Positions 55,999 through 64,000 of a stretch of DNA of 64,000 bases are shown piece after piece. The notes beneath the pieces were generated by a model that saw only the letters and a list, made by a program, of their open reading frames with translations, searched no databases and was not told the DNA's origin. Origin of the DNA: Demequina phytophila (GTDB taxonomy: Bacteria; Actinomycetota; Actinomycetes; Actinomycetales; Demequinaceae); assembly GCF_000971135.1 (NCBI RefSeq), contig NZ_BBLW01000008.1, positions 1-64,000 of the forward strand. Direction: 5' to 3'. The first letter of the stretch is position 1. Each line of letters begins with the position of its first letter. The position numbers and the translations under genes are program-made.

Positions 55999-56955
55999 GT
56001 GAACGAGGCACGACGGTCCGACGCCGGGACCCCCTACGTCACCCTGACGCGCGACGAGTGGGCCGCCCTCGCGGACGCGACGCCGCTGCCGCTCACGGCG
56101 GAGGACGTCGCGCGGGTGCGCGGGTTGGGCGACCCGATCGACATCGCGGAGGTGGACCGCATCTACCGGCCGCTGTCGCGGCTGCTGGATCTCTACTCGG
56201 GCGCGACCGGCCTGCTCCACAGCGCGACCAGCCAGTTCCTGGGCGAGCGCGCGTCGCGCACCCCGTTCGTGATCGGGGTCGCCGGGTCCGTCGCCGTGGG
56301 CAAGTCCACCACCGCGCGCCTGCTGCGCGAGCTGATGGCCCGCTGGCCCAGCTCGCCGCACGTCGCGCTCGTCACCACGGACGGCTTCCTCTACCCGAAC
56401 GAGGTCCTCACCGAGCGCGGCATCATGGCGCGCAAGGGCTTCCCCGAGTCCTACGACCGTCGCGCGCTGCGCGACTTCATCCTCAAGGTGAAGTCGGGCG
56501 CCCCCGAGGTGCGGGCGCCCGTGTACTCGCACCAGGTGTACGACATCGTGACGGACCAGGAGGTGGTGGTCCGCCAGCCCGACGTCCTCATCGTGGAGGG
56601 GCTCAACGTGCTGCAGACCTCCGGCGCACGCGAGCCCGGCGCCTCGCAGCTCGCGGTGAGCGACTTCTTCGACGTGTCCATCTACGTCGACGCCCACCCG
56701 GACGACATCCGCCGCTGGTACATCGAGCGCTTCCTCGCGCTGCGCGAGTCCGCGTTCGCCAAGCCGGACTCGTACTTCCACTCCTACTCGACGCTCACCG
56801 ACGACCAGGCCGTGGCCGTCGCCGGTCAGGTGTGGGACACCGTCAACGCCCCGAACCTGGCCCGCAACATCGCGCCCACGCGGTCGCGCGCGACCATCAT
56901 CCTGGGCAAGGGGCCGGACCACCGCGTCGAGTCGGTCCGCATGCGCAAGCTCTGA
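55999..56955 (+). CDS. coaA: Pantothenate kinase, type I
   Basis: First step of CoA synthesis; 318 residues with the chosen start. GTPYVTLTRDEWAALADATPLPLTAEDVARVRGLGDPID aligns with the CoaA N-terminus, then VIGVAGSVAVGKSTTARLL (P-loop), TTDGFLYPN, KGFPESYDRRAL, SHQVYDIV and VEGLNVLQ. The GTG at 55999 gives a standard N-terminus and lies 6 nt after AACAAT; an ATG at 55981 lies inside the repeat motif and is the alternative. Confidence 0.95.
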   Translation: MNEARRSDAGTPYVTLTRDEWAALADATPLPLTAEDVARVRGLGDPIDIAEVDRIYRPLSRLLDLYSGATGLLHSATSQFLGERASRTPFVIGVAGSVAVGKSTTARLLRELMARWPSSPHVALVTTDGFLYPNEVLTERGIMARKGFPESYDRRALRDFILKVKSGAPEVRAPVYSHQVYDIVTDQEVVVRQPDVLIVEGLNVLQTSGAREPGASQLAVSDFFDVSIYVDAHPDDIRRWYIERFLALRESAFAKPDSYFHSYSTLTDDQAVAVAGQVWDTVNAPNLARNIAPTRSRATIILGKGPDHRVESVRMRKL

Positions 56956-57015
56956 CGCGTCGCGACGGACGATGCGCGGGTCGCGCCCGCGCGACGCGCC
57001 GGTCGGGCGAGGGGG

Positions 57016-57753
57016 TCAGGCGCCCTCGTCGTCCTTGCCCTGGCGCCGCTCGCGACGCGGCGGCCGCACCTGGAGCTCGCCGGTCATCATGCGCTCCTCG
57101 ATCTGCGCAGACAGGTCCGGCATCTCCGGCTCCGCGAAGCCCAGCCGCGCCAGGATCTTGTCGATGAGGATGCCGATCACGATGCCGCCGATGACGCCGA
57201 CCGTGATCGAGACCAGCAGGTTCTCGAAGATCGAGCCCGCCCAGATGCCGAGGGCGGTGCCGTACGTCGCCCAGATCGCCACGGCGACCGCGTCGACGAT
57301 CATGAACCACTGCCGGGGGTACCGCAGCGCGCCGGCGGTGAGGTTGACCGCGACGCGTCCCATCGGGATGAAGCGCGCGGCGATGATGAAGGTGGTGCCG
57401 CGGCGCTCGAGCGTCGACTCGGCCCAGTCGAGGGTCTTGCGCACCCCCGAACGGGCGAAGAACGGGTGCTTGCGCACGTCGAACCTGGAGCCGATGAGGT
57501 ACGCGAGCTGGTCTCCGCACCATGCACCCGCGGCCGCGAGGATCCAGATGAGCCACACCCACGGCGAGCCCGTCTGCTTCCATGCGGTCGCGGTGGCGAT
57601 CACCACCGACTCGCTGGGCAGCACGGGGAACACTCCGTCGAGCAGCGACAGGACGAAGACGCTCGGGTAGATCCACAGCGACTCCATGAGCGACTCGACC
57701 CAGACCTCGACCGCATCGATGCCGTCGACCAGGATGTGCCAGAGCTCGTTCAC
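57016..57753 (-). CDS. DedA-family membrane protein
   Basis: A 245-residue DedA/SNARE-associated protein with about five membrane helices. Motifs: VFPVLPSESVVIATATAW and the core GDQLAYLIGSRFD, GTTFIIAARFIPMGRVAVNLTAGALRYPRQWF. Members of the family flip lipid phosphates or are tied to membrane potential. The C-terminal 45 residues are charged and cytoplasmic. It is monocistronic, convergent with coaA. Confidence 0.92.
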   Translation of the reverse strand: MNELWHILVDGIDAVEVWVESLMESLWIYPSVFVLSLLDGVFPVLPSESVVIATATAWKQTGSPWVWLIWILAAAGAWCGDQLAYLIGSRFDVRKHPFFARSGVRKTLDWAESTLERRGTTFIIAARFIPMGRVAVNLTAGALRYPRQWFMIVDAVAVAIWATYGTALGIWAGSIFENLLVSITVGVIGGIVIGILIDKILARLGFAEPEMPDLSAQIEERMMTGELQVRPPRRERRQGKDDEGA

Positions 57754-57853
57754 GCGCTCAGTCTCCCAGGTGGGCGGGGGCGCCGCGATGGGGGGATCAC
57801 CTGATCGGTGCCGCCGTGGGGATGAGCGTCACGCCCGCTGCGGAGGCCGACTG

Positions 57854-59215
57854 CTACAGCGACAGGCGCTCGCGCACCACGGTGGCGAGGGCCTCGGCGT
57901 GACGCTGGGCGTCCTCCGGCGTGGATGCCTCGACCATGACGCGCACCAGCGGCTCGGTGCCCGACGGTCGCAGCAGCACGCGGCCGGAATCGCCCAGCTC
58001 GCGGCGCGCGGCACCGACCGCGACCTGCAGGTCGCGGTCCGTGTGCACCCGCGACCGGTCCGCGCCACGCACGTTGATGAGCACCTGCGGCAGGGTCTCG
58101 ATGCCGGCGCACTGCACGCGGAGAGCGCCCTTCGCGGCCACCCGCGCCGCGACCAGCAGCGCCGACAGCACACCGTCGCCCGTCGTCGCGTAGTCGGACA
58201 CGATGATGTGTCCCGACTGCTCCCCGCCGAGCGTGTAGCCCGCGTCGCGCATCGCCTCGAGCACGTAACGGTCACCCACGGCGGTCTCGACGATGTCGAT
58301 GCCCTCGCGCCGCATCGCCTGGTGCAGCCCGAGGTTGCTCATGACCGTCGCGACCAGCGTGGAGCGGTACAGCGTGCCGGCGTCGCGCATCGCGATCGCG
58401 AGCAGGCCCATGATCTGGTCGCCGTTCACCACGGCGCCCGTGTGGTCGACGGCGAGGCACCGGTCGGCGTCGCCGTCGAAGGCGACGCCCAGGTCCGCTC
58501 CGTGCTCGACCACGGCGGACTGCAGCGGCCCGAGGTGGGTCGAGCCGACGCCCTCGTTGATGTTGAGCCCGTCGGGCGACGCGTTGATGGTGGTGACGCG
58601 TGCGCCGGCGGCGGCGAGCGCGGCCGGTCCCACGGAGCTCGCGGCGCCGTGCGCCGCGTCCACGACCACGTGGACACCCTCGAGCGGCGCGTCCGAGCCC
58701 GCGAACGAGCGGACGGCCGACACCACGTGGTCCACGTACTCGCCGGCGAGCGGCGCGGACGGCACGATCCGCCCGACGGCCTTGCCGAGCGGCCGTTCCC
58801 AGGCCTCGCCCACGCGTGCCTCGATGGCCTCCTCGACCGAGTCGTCGAGCTTGTGGCCGCCGCGTGCGAAGAACTTGATGCCGTTGTCGGGCATGGGGTT
58901 GTGGGACGCGGAGATCACCACACCCAGGTCCGCCTCCGTGGAGGCGGTCAGGTACGCCACCGCGGGGGTGGGCACCACGCCCACGTCGAGCACGTCGACG
59001 CCGGCGGAAGCAAGACCGGCCGCGACAGCCGCGCTCAGGAACTCGCCTGAGACGCGGGTGTCGCGGCCGATGACGGCACGGGGACGGTGGCCGGAGAACT
59101 CGCCCCGCTCGCCCAGCACGTGAGCCGCCGCGACCGAGAGGTCGACGGCCAGCTCCGCGGTGAGGTCGCGGTTGGCAAGGCCCCGGACACCGTCCGTGCC
59201 GAAGAGTCGCGCCAT
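57854..59215 (-). CDS. glmM: Phosphoglucosamine mutase
   Basis: Converts glucosamine-6-P to glucosamine-1-P after GlmS; 453 residues. [13 protein letters not shown] at the N-terminus, phosphoserine loop [17 protein letters not shown], metal-binding loop [13 protein letters not shown], sugar-binding GGEQSGHII and phosphate loop [16 protein letters not shown]. The ATG lies 10 nt after the rpsI stop, so it is read with rplM-rpsI, the common actinobacterial order. Confidence 0.97.
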   Translation of the reverse strand: MARLFGTDGVRGLANRDLTAELAVDLSVAAAHVLGERGEFSGHRPRAVIGRDTRVSGEFLSAAVAAGLASAGVDVLDVGVVPTPAVAYLTASTEADLGVVISASHNPMPDNGIKFFARGGHKLDDSVEEAIEARVGEAWERPLGKAVGRIVPSAPLAGEYVDHVVSAVRSFAGSDAPLEGVHVVVDAAHGAASSVGPAALAAAGARVTTINASPDGLNINEGVGSTHLGPLQSAVVEHGADLGVAFDGDADRCLAVDHTGAVVNGDQIMGLLAIAMRDAGTLYRSTLVATVMSNLGLHQAMRREGIDIVETAVGDRYVLEAMRDAGYTLGGEQSGHIIVSDYATTGDGVLSALLVAARVAAKGALRVQCAGIETLPQVLINVRGADRSRVHTDRDLQVAVGAARRELGDSGRVLLRPSGTEPLVRVMVEASTPEDAQRHAEALATVVRERLSL

Positions 59216-59225
59216 GCGCGAGAGG

Positions 59226-59705
59226 TTAACGCTTCGAGTACTGCGGCGCGCGGCGGGCCTTCTTGAGACCGGCCTTCTTGCGCTCCACGATGCGGGCATC
59301 GCGGGTCAGGAAGCCGGCCTTCTTCAGCGCCGGGCGGTTGTTGTCCTCGTCGATCTCGTTGAGCGCACGGGACACACCCAGACGGAGCGCGCCGGCCTGA
59401 CCGGACGGGCCGCCACCCTGGATGCGGGCGTGCACGTCGAACTTGCCCTCGATGTCGAGGAGCGCGAACGGCGAGTTCACCAGCTGCTGGTGCACCTTGT
59501 TCGGGAAGTAGTCCTCGAGGGTGCGGCCGTTGATGACCCAGTTGCCGGTGCCGGGCACCAGGCGCACGCGGGCCACCGCCTCCTTGCGGCGGCCGAGGCC
59601 GGCGCCGGGGGCGAGGTTGGTCACACCCTTGCCGCGCTCGACCGCGGTCTCGGAGGTGTACTCGGTCGGGGTCTCGTTGTCGACCTCGGTCGTCACATCT
59701 GCCAC
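59226..59705 (-). CDS. rpsI: 30S ribosomal protein S9
   Basis: A 159-residue S9 with an acidic actinobacterial N-terminal extension (about 30 residues). Core: [49 protein letters not shown] and the C-terminal end [17 protein letters not shown] that reaches the P-site tRNA. The GTG start at 59705 was chosen because it lies 9 nt after AAGGA; the ATG at 59711 leaves only 3 nt. It follows rplM in the operon. Confidence 0.95.
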   Translation of the reverse strand: MADVTTEVDNETPTEYTSETAVERGKGVTNLAPGAGLGRRKEAVARVRLVPGTGNWVINGRTLEDYFPNKVHQQLVNSPFALLDIEGKFDVHARIQGGGPSGQAGALRLGVSRALNEIDEDNNRPALKKAGFLTRDARIVERKKAGLKKARRAPQYSKR

Positions 59706-59733
59706 TTTCATCAATCCTTAACTGCTGCGGCGC

Positions 59734-60177
59734 TTACTGCGCGACCTGGGAGATCTCGAAGGGCTGCGGCTGCTGCGCGGCGTGGGGGTGCTCCGCACCC
59801 GCGTACACCTTGAGGTGCTTCAGCTGAGCAGCGCCGAGCTTGGTCTTGGGAAGCATGCCCTTGACCGCGTTCTCGATGACGCGGCGGGGGTTCTTCTCGA
59901 GGAGCTCGCCGATCGGGACGGCGGAGAGGCCGCCCGGGAAGCCCGAGTGGCGGTACACCATCTTGTCGGTGAGCTTGTTGCCGGAGATCGCGATCTTCTC
60001 GGCGTTGATGACGATGACGAAGTCACCGCCGTCGACGTGGGGCGCGAAGGTCGCCTTGTGCTTGCCGCGGAGCAGCGAAGCGGCCTGGGAGGCCAGACGA
60101 CCGAGGACCACGTCAGTAGCGTCGATGACGTACCAGTTCTTGGTCACGTCACCCGGCTTGGGAGAAAACGTACGCAC
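59734..60177 (-). CDS. rplM: 50S ribosomal protein L13
   Basis: A 147-residue L13: [52 protein letters not shown] and GMLPKTKLG. The GTG start is preceded by AAGG. The operon head has a leader of up to 180 nt downstream of truA (60178-60357), with a GGCGCCGAGGCGCC hairpin, where autoregulation could act. rpsI and glmM follow. Confidence 0.97.
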   Translation of the reverse strand: MRTFSPKPGDVTKNWYVIDATDVVLGRLASQAASLLRGKHKATFAPHVDGGDFVIVINAEKIAISGNKLTDKMVYRHSGFPGGLSAVPIGELLEKNPRRVIENAVKGMLPKTKLGAAQLKHLKVYAGAEHPHAAQQPQPFEISQVAQ

Positions 60178-60357
60178 TGTGAAGCCTTACTTCTACTCGA
60201 TTCGGTGGACGGCGCCGAGGCGCCGCGAAGCAATTCGGTCGGCGGGTCCTGCGGCGGCGAGTGGGAGGCACCGTCCACGAGGGAACGCACAACGACGCAC
60301 CATCATACGCGCGTCACGCGGGAATCTCAATCCGGGCGCGGGCGCGGCGCGCGTCGG

Positions 60358-61215
60358 TCACGGCAGGGTGCGCCGCCCTCGGGTAGCCTCGGCGCGCGCG
60401 GCGAGCAGCGCATCGTCCGGATACGCCACCTCCTCCAGCGTGAGGCCGTGCGCGGGCGCCACCGCGATCGCCTGCGAGCGGCCCTCGGTGGCCGCCACCA
60501 TGGCGAGCCAGTCGAGGTCGCGACGCCCCTGCCCCACGCTCAGCAGCGCGCCCACCAGGGAGCGCACCATCGAGTGGCAGAACGCGTCCGCCCGGACCGT
60601 CGCGACCACCAGGCCCGTGTCGGGGCCCTCCGTCTCGCGCCGCCAGGAGAGCTCGGTGAGGTCGCGGATGGTGGTCGCGCCCTCGCGACCTCGGCAGAAC
60701 GCCGCGAAGTCGCGCAGGCCCAGGAGGGTGGACGATGCGCGGTTGAGGGCGTCGACATCGACCGGGCGGTCGACGGCCAGGACGTGGCGGCGGGTCAGGA
60801 CGTCGGGCACCCGGTCGGTGACCCGGTAGGCGTAGCGCCGCTGCGTCGCCGAGAAACGGGCGTCGAAGCCCGCCGGTGCGATCGAGACCGACCGGACCAC
60901 CGCATCGTCCGGGAGCACGCCGTTGAGGCGGGACAGCAGGCCCTCGGCGGGAGTGCGCTGCGCGCGTCCCGGCATCCGCGCCCACGCGGCCGTCTCGATG
61001 TCGACGTGGGCGACCTGGCCGCGCGCGTGGACCCCGGCATCGGTCCGGCCGGCGACGGTGACGCGGGGATACGCCTCCTGGTGGACGATCCGCGCGAGGG
61101 CGTCCTCGAGGACGCCCTGGACGGTCCGCAATCCGGGCTGCGTCGCCCAGCCGGAGAAGTCGGTGCCGTCGTAGGAAAGGTCGAGGCGGGCCCGCACGAT
61201 CTCTGAAGTGATCAT
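60358..61215 (-). CDS. truA: tRNA pseudouridine synthase A
   Basis: Forms pseudouridine at tRNA positions 38-40; 285 residues. [30 protein letters not shown], the catalytic Asp in [18 protein letters not shown], and [20 protein letters not shown] are typical. Three dispersed-repeat copies lie in the gene (60409, 60731, 60901), encoding [14 protein letters not shown] and PDDAVV, all in loops or the tail. It sits between rplQ and rplM. Confidence 0.96.
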   Translation of the reverse strand: MITSEIVRARLDLSYDGTDFSGWATQPGLRTVQGVLEDALARIVHQEAYPRVTVAGRTDAGVHARGQVAHVDIETAAWARMPGRAQRTPAEGLLSRLNGVLPDDAVVRSVSIAPAGFDARFSATQRRYAYRVTDRVPDVLTRRHVLAVDRPVDVDALNRASSTLLGLRDFAAFCRGREGATTIRDLTELSWRRETEGPDTGLVVATVRADAFCHSMVRSLVGALLSVGQGRRDLDWLAMVAATEGRSQAIAVAPAHGLTLEEVAYPDDALLAARAEATRGRRTLP

Positions 61216-61253
61216 GCGGACCCGCCTCGGGATGCCTTCAAGGAAGGCGGAGA

Positions 61254-61784
61254 CTACTTGGTCTCGGCGGCGTCGTCGGTCGCCTCGGCCGCGGGGGCCT
61301 CGGTCTCCTCGACAACCTCGACGGTCTCGTCGGCGACGGGCGCCTCCTCGACCTTCTCGGCCTTCTTCGGCGCGGCCTTCTTGGCGGCCTTCTCGGCCTC
61401 CTTGGTCACGGCCTTCTTGGCGGGGGCGCCGAACTCGACGAGCTCGATGACGGCCATGGGGGCGTTGTCGCCCTTGCGGTTGCCGACCTTCGTGATGCGG
61501 GTGTAGCCGCCGTCACGCTCGGCGAAGCCGGGGCCGATCTCCGCGAAGAGCTTGTGGACGACGCCCTTGTCCGAGATGATCCCGAGCACCTTGCGGCGCG
61601 AGGCGAGGTCGCCGCGCTTGGCGAAGGTGACGAGGCGCTCGGCGTAGGGGCGCAGGCGCTTGGCCTTGGTCACGGTGGTGGTGATGCGGCCGTGCTCGAA
61701 CAGGCTCTGCGAGAGGTTCGCGAGCATGTGACGCTCGTGCGCGGGACCGCCGCCCAGGCGGGCGCCCTTGGTGGGGGTAGGCAT
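61254..61784 (-). CDS. rplQ: 50S ribosomal protein L17
   Basis: A 176-residue L17. The core (residues 1-120: [50 protein letters not shown]) is standard. A 55-residue Ala/Lys/Glu-rich C-terminal tail after GAPAKKAV is an actinobacterial extension. It follows rpoA by 18 bp and is read with it. Confidence 0.97.
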   Translation of the reverse strand: MPTPTKGARLGGGPAHERHMLANLSQSLFEHGRITTTVTKAKRLRPYAERLVTFAKRGDLASRRKVLGIISDKGVVHKLFAEIGPGFAERDGGYTRITKVGNRKGDNAPMAVIELVEFGAPAKKAVTKEAEKAAKKAAPKKAEKVEEAPVADETVEVVEETEAPAAEATDDAAETK

Positions 61785-61802
61785 GATTGAGAATTCTCCT
61801 TG

Positions 61803-62810
61803 TTACTCGTCGCTGCCCGAGAAGTACACGGACGAGCTGCTGTCGTACTCGACGGCGCTGTCCTTGAGGGAGAAGCCCAGCTCGGCGAGCTTCTCCTTGA
61901 CCTCGGTGATCGACTTCTGGCCGAAGTTGCGGATATCCATGAGATCCGCCTCGGAACGTGCGGTGAGCTCGCCCACGGTGTGGATGCCCTCGCGCTTGAG
62001 GCAGTTGTAGGACCGCTGCGTGAGGTTGAGCTCCTCGATCGGCTGGTTGTAGTCCTCCTCGAGCGACTCGTCCGTGTCCGACGGGCCGATCTCGATGCCC
62101 TCGGCGGCCTCGTTGAGGCTGCGGGCGAGCGAGAAGAGCTCGACGAGCGTCGCTCCGGCGGACGCCACGGCGTCGCGGGGCGAGATCGAGGACTTGGTCT
62201 CGACGTCGATGACCAGCTCGTCGAAGTCCGTGCGCTGCGCGACACGGGTGGCCTCGACCTTGTAGGTCACCTTGAGGACGGGCGAGTAGATCGAGTCGAC
62301 GGGGATCTGGCCGATCTCCGCGTCGTAGCTCTTGTTCATCGCCGCGGGCACATAGCCGCGACCGCGCTCGACCGTGAGCTCGACCTCGAACTTCGCCTTC
62401 GCGTTGAGGGTCGCGATGTGGAGGTCCGGGTTGTGGATCTCGACGCCGGCCGGGGGCTGGATGTCAGCACCGGTGACGACGCCCGCGCCCGACTTGCGCA
62501 GGTACATCACGACGGGCTCGTCGTTCTCCGACGAGACCACGAGGTTCTTGAGGTTGAGCAGGATCTCGGTCACGTCCTCCTTCACCCCGTCGATGGTGGT
62601 GAACTCGTGGAGGACGCCCTCGAAGCGCACCGACGTCACGGCCGCGCCCGGGATGGACGACAGCAGCGTGCGGCGGAGCGAGTTGCCGAGCGTGTAGCCG
62701 AAGCCCGGCTCGAGCGGCTTGAGCGAGAACTGCGAGCGGTTCTCCGAGATGACCTTCTCGGTCAGCGTGGGACGCTGTGCGATCAGCACGGTTGTTTCCT
62801 TTCCGAGCAT
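61803..62810 (-). CDS. rpoA: DNA-directed RNA polymerase alpha subunit
   Basis: A 335-residue alpha subunit. The N-terminal domain has [24 protein letters not shown] and GRGYVPA; the C-terminal domain, after an acidic linker, has [42 protein letters not shown] for UP-element and activator contact. The gene follows rpsK directly; rpsD, which usually lies between, is not in the window. Confidence 0.98.
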   Translation of the reverse strand: MLGKETTVLIAQRPTLTEKVISENRSQFSLKPLEPGFGYTLGNSLRRTLLSSIPGAAVTSVRFEGVLHEFTTIDGVKEDVTEILLNLKNLVVSSENDEPVVMYLRKSGAGVVTGADIQPPAGVEIHNPDLHIATLNAKAKFEVELTVERGRGYVPAAMNKSYDAEIGQIPVDSIYSPVLKVTYKVEATRVAQRTDFDELVIDVETKSSISPRDAVASAGATLVELFSLARSLNEAAEGIEIGPSDTDESLEEDYNQPIEELNLTQRSYNCLKREGIHTVGELTARSEADLMDIRNFGQKSITEVKEKLAELGFSLKDSAVEYDSSSSVYFSGSDE

Positions 62811-62884
62811 CCGCTATCTGATGCTCGAGCGTTCCCCGCCGGGTTCGGTCCGGCGGGGGCCAGAAGCCTGGAATGGTGCGGTCA

Positions 62885-62909
62885 CGGGCCGATGCGCCGC
62901 ATCGGCCCG
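62885..62909. other. Hairpin between rpsK and rpoA
   Basis: A near-perfect palindrome CGGGCCGATGCG-C-CGCATCGGCCCG within the 133-bp gap. It resembles the dispersed motif only at GATGCG. It could attenuate or process the transcript at the place where rpsD would normally be. Sequence evidence only. Confidence 0.45.
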
Positions 62910-62943
62910 CGACCGGGAGCGCGTGTCACCACGCGCGGGCGTG

Positions 62944-63333
62944 CTAGTTGCGGCGGCGCTTCGGCGGACGGCAGCCGTTGTGCGCCTGCGGGGTGACGTC
63001 CTTGATGGAGGTCACCTCGAGGCCGGCGGCGGTCAGCGAACGGATCGCGGTGTCGCGGCCCGAACCGGGGCCCTTGACGAAGACGTCGACCTTGCTCATG
63101 CCGGCGTCCTGCGCACGGCGAGCGGCGGCCTCGGCGGCCATCTGCGCGGCGTACGGGGTGGACTTGCGGGAGCCCTTGAAGCCCACCTGGCCCGACGACG
63201 ACCACGACACGACGGCACCCGAGGGGTCCGTGATGGAGATGATCGTGTTGTTGAAGGTGGACTTGATGTGCGCCTGACCGTGCGCGACGGTCTTCTTGAT
63301 CTTCTTGCGCGGCTTGCGAGTAGGAGCGGCCAT
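62944..63333 (-). CDS. rpsK: 30S ribosomal protein S11
   Basis: A 129-residue S11: [50 protein letters not shown] and the C-terminal [18 protein letters not shown]. It lies 3 bp after rpsM and is read with it. Confidence 0.98.
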   Translation of the reverse strand: MAAPTRKPRKKIKKTVAHGQAHIKSTFNNTIISITDPSGAVVSWSSSGQVGFKGSRKSTPYAAQMAAEAAARRAQDAGMSKVDVFVKGPGSGRDTAIRSLTAAGLEVTSIKDVTPQAHNGCRPPKRRRN

Positions 63334-63336
63334 GTC

Positions 63337-63705
63337 TTACTTCTTCTTTCCGGCGACGGTCTTCTTGCGGCCCTTGCGGGTGCGGGCGTTGGTCTTGGTG
63401 CGCTGACCACGGACGGGCATGCCGCGGCGGTGGCGGAGACCCTGGTAGTTACCGATCTCGACCTTGCGGCGGATGTCGGCGGCCACCTCGCGGCGCAGGT
63501 CGCCCTCGACGGTGAAGTTGGCCTCGATGTAGTCACGGAGCGCGACGAGCTGGTCGTCGTCCGCGTCCTTGACGCGCAGGTCCGGGCTGATGCCGGTCGC
63601 TGCGAGGATCTGCTCGGCGCGGGTGCGGCCGATTCCATAGATGTAGGTAAGTGCGATCACCATGCGCTTGTCGCGCGGGATGTCGACACCGACGATGCGT
63701 GCCAT
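63337..63705 (-). CDS. rpsM: 30S ribosomal protein S13
   Basis: A 122-residue S13: [53 protein letters not shown] and the basic end [10 protein letters not shown] 9-mer match to the dispersed motif at 63691 encodes the conserved ARIVG and lacks the flanking G. Confidence 0.98.
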   Translation of the reverse strand: MARIVGVDIPRDKRMVIALTYIYGIGRTRAEQILAATGISPDLRVKDADDDQLVALRDYIEANFTVEGDLRREVAADIRRKVEIGNYQGLRHRRGMPVRGQRTKTNARTRKGRKKTVAGKKK

Positions 63706-63771
63706 TGCTGGATCTACTCCATCAGTAGTCGGAGGTCTGACGCTCGACCGCCCCGCTCATCAGTCGCGGGC

Positions 63772-63791
63772 CCCGGCCTCCGAGCCGGGGG
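63772..63791. other. Hairpin between rpmJ and rpsM
   Basis: Stem CCCCGGC (63772-63778) with GCCGGGG (63785-63791) and a CTCCGA loop, within the 125-bp gap. It could modulate readthrough from rpmJ into rpsM. Confidence 0.45.
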
Positions 63792-63830
63792 TTTGATGCA
63801 TAGGGTCGAACGAGGATGTTCTGGGTGTGT

Positions 63831-63944
63831 CTAGCCCTGACGCTGCTTGTGGCGCAGGTTCTCGCAGATGACCATCACTCGGCCATTGCGTCGGATCACC
63901 TTGCACTTGTCGCAGATGGGCTTGACGCTGGGCTTAACCTTCAT
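63831..63944 (-). CDS. rpmJ: 50S ribosomal protein L36
   Basis: A 37-residue L36, [19 protein letters not shown] followed by [18 protein letters not shown]. It keeps the Cys-x2-Cys, Cys and His zinc ligands, so it is the zinc-binding type. It lies upstream of rpsM in the usual order infA-rpmJ-rpsM. Confidence 0.95.
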   Translation of the reverse strand: MKVKPSVKPICDKCKVIRRNGRVMVICENLRHKQRQG

Positions 63945-63992
63945 GGTTCTTTCCTGCGTCGTCGTCGCGCACGGGTGCGCTCGGACGGCGGC

Positions 63993-64000
63993 TCACTTGT
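63993..64000 (-). CDS. infA: Probable 3' end of infA (translation initiation factor IF-1)
   Basis: The minus strand reads (T)AC-AAG-TGA at the window edge, matching the usual Tyr-Lys-stop end of actinobacterial IF-1, and infA is the expected neighbour of rpmJ. Only eight bases are visible, so this is an inference from gene order. Confidence 0.35.

Noticed and set aside
59285-59300. CACGATGCGGGC inside rpsI as a motif copy
   Set aside because: It differs from the core at its first base and lies in conserved S9 coding sequence.
63691-63699. GACGATGCG at the start of rpsM as a member of the dispersed family
   Set aside because: It lacks the flanking G and encodes the conserved Ala-Arg-Ile-Val-Gly; similar 9-mer matches at 4745 and 38154 are also explained by protein sequence.

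Overview
This window is chromosomal DNA from a very GC-rich actinobacterium. The gene set fits the order Micrococcales. The block guaB3, guaB, whiB, groES, tsaD, rimI, tsaB, tsaE, alr, acpS, glmS, glmM, rpsI, rplM, truA, rplQ, rpoA, rpsK, rpsM, rpmJ is the standard actinobacterial order. A phosphoketolase next to pta and ackA recalls Cellulomonas- or Demequina-like fermentative members, but I cannot name the genus. I see no prophage, insertion sequence, integron or CRISPR array, and no rRNA or tRNA gene.

Layout. 0-4.5 kb: a LuxR-type two-component system divergent from an MMPL exporter. 4.5-12.3 kb: L-lactate dehydrogenase, a secreted protein, the PcrA/UvrD helicase, a DEAD-box RNA helicase and membrane or unknown proteins. 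12.3-16.2 kb: a second LuxR-type two-component system divergent from a PspC-domain envelope-stress pair. 16.3-20.2 kb: a tight operon of a GGDEF protein, a SURF1 protein, a DUF3817 protein and guaA, every junction a 4-bp GTGA overlap. 20.4-26.4 kb: pta-ackA and the phosphoketolase, which with ldh form an acetate/lactate fermentation branch. 26.6-36.6 kb: an Ig-repeat secreted protein, oxidoreductases, a glutamine amidotransferase, an ABC-F ATPase, a three-domain copper protein and an atypical malate/lactate dehydrogenase coupled to an ACT protein. 36.8-46.8 kb: the two IMP dehydrogenase-family genes, an exonuclease, glutamate dehydrogenase, a TSUP transporter, whiB, groES with CIRCE, and a lysine exporter with its regulator. 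46.9-64 kb: a GH3 lipoprotein, the t6A genes interrupted by a MazEF-type module and a nitroreductase, cell-wall precursor genes, and the ribosomal/alpha operon reading out of the window.

The most striking signal is not a gene. The 10-mer GGACGATGCG (either strand) occurs 36 times by hand count, about 19 on one strand and 17 on the other, where base composition alone predicts about one. About half the copies are intergenic, several as inverted pairs forming terminator-like hairpins. The rest sit mostly in linkers or variable tails of proteins, encoding Asp-Asp-Ala or Ala-Ser-Ser. This is the distribution known for DNA uptake sequences in Haemophilus and Neisseria, a class I do not know to be described in Actinobacteria. 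Three smaller repeat families are also present: palindromes around GCATGC, a GCGTGTCGC element and an ATCCACAC element. Many genes have a TANNNT box 6-7 nt before the start codon and no Shine-Dalgarno site, suggesting widespread leaderless transcription.
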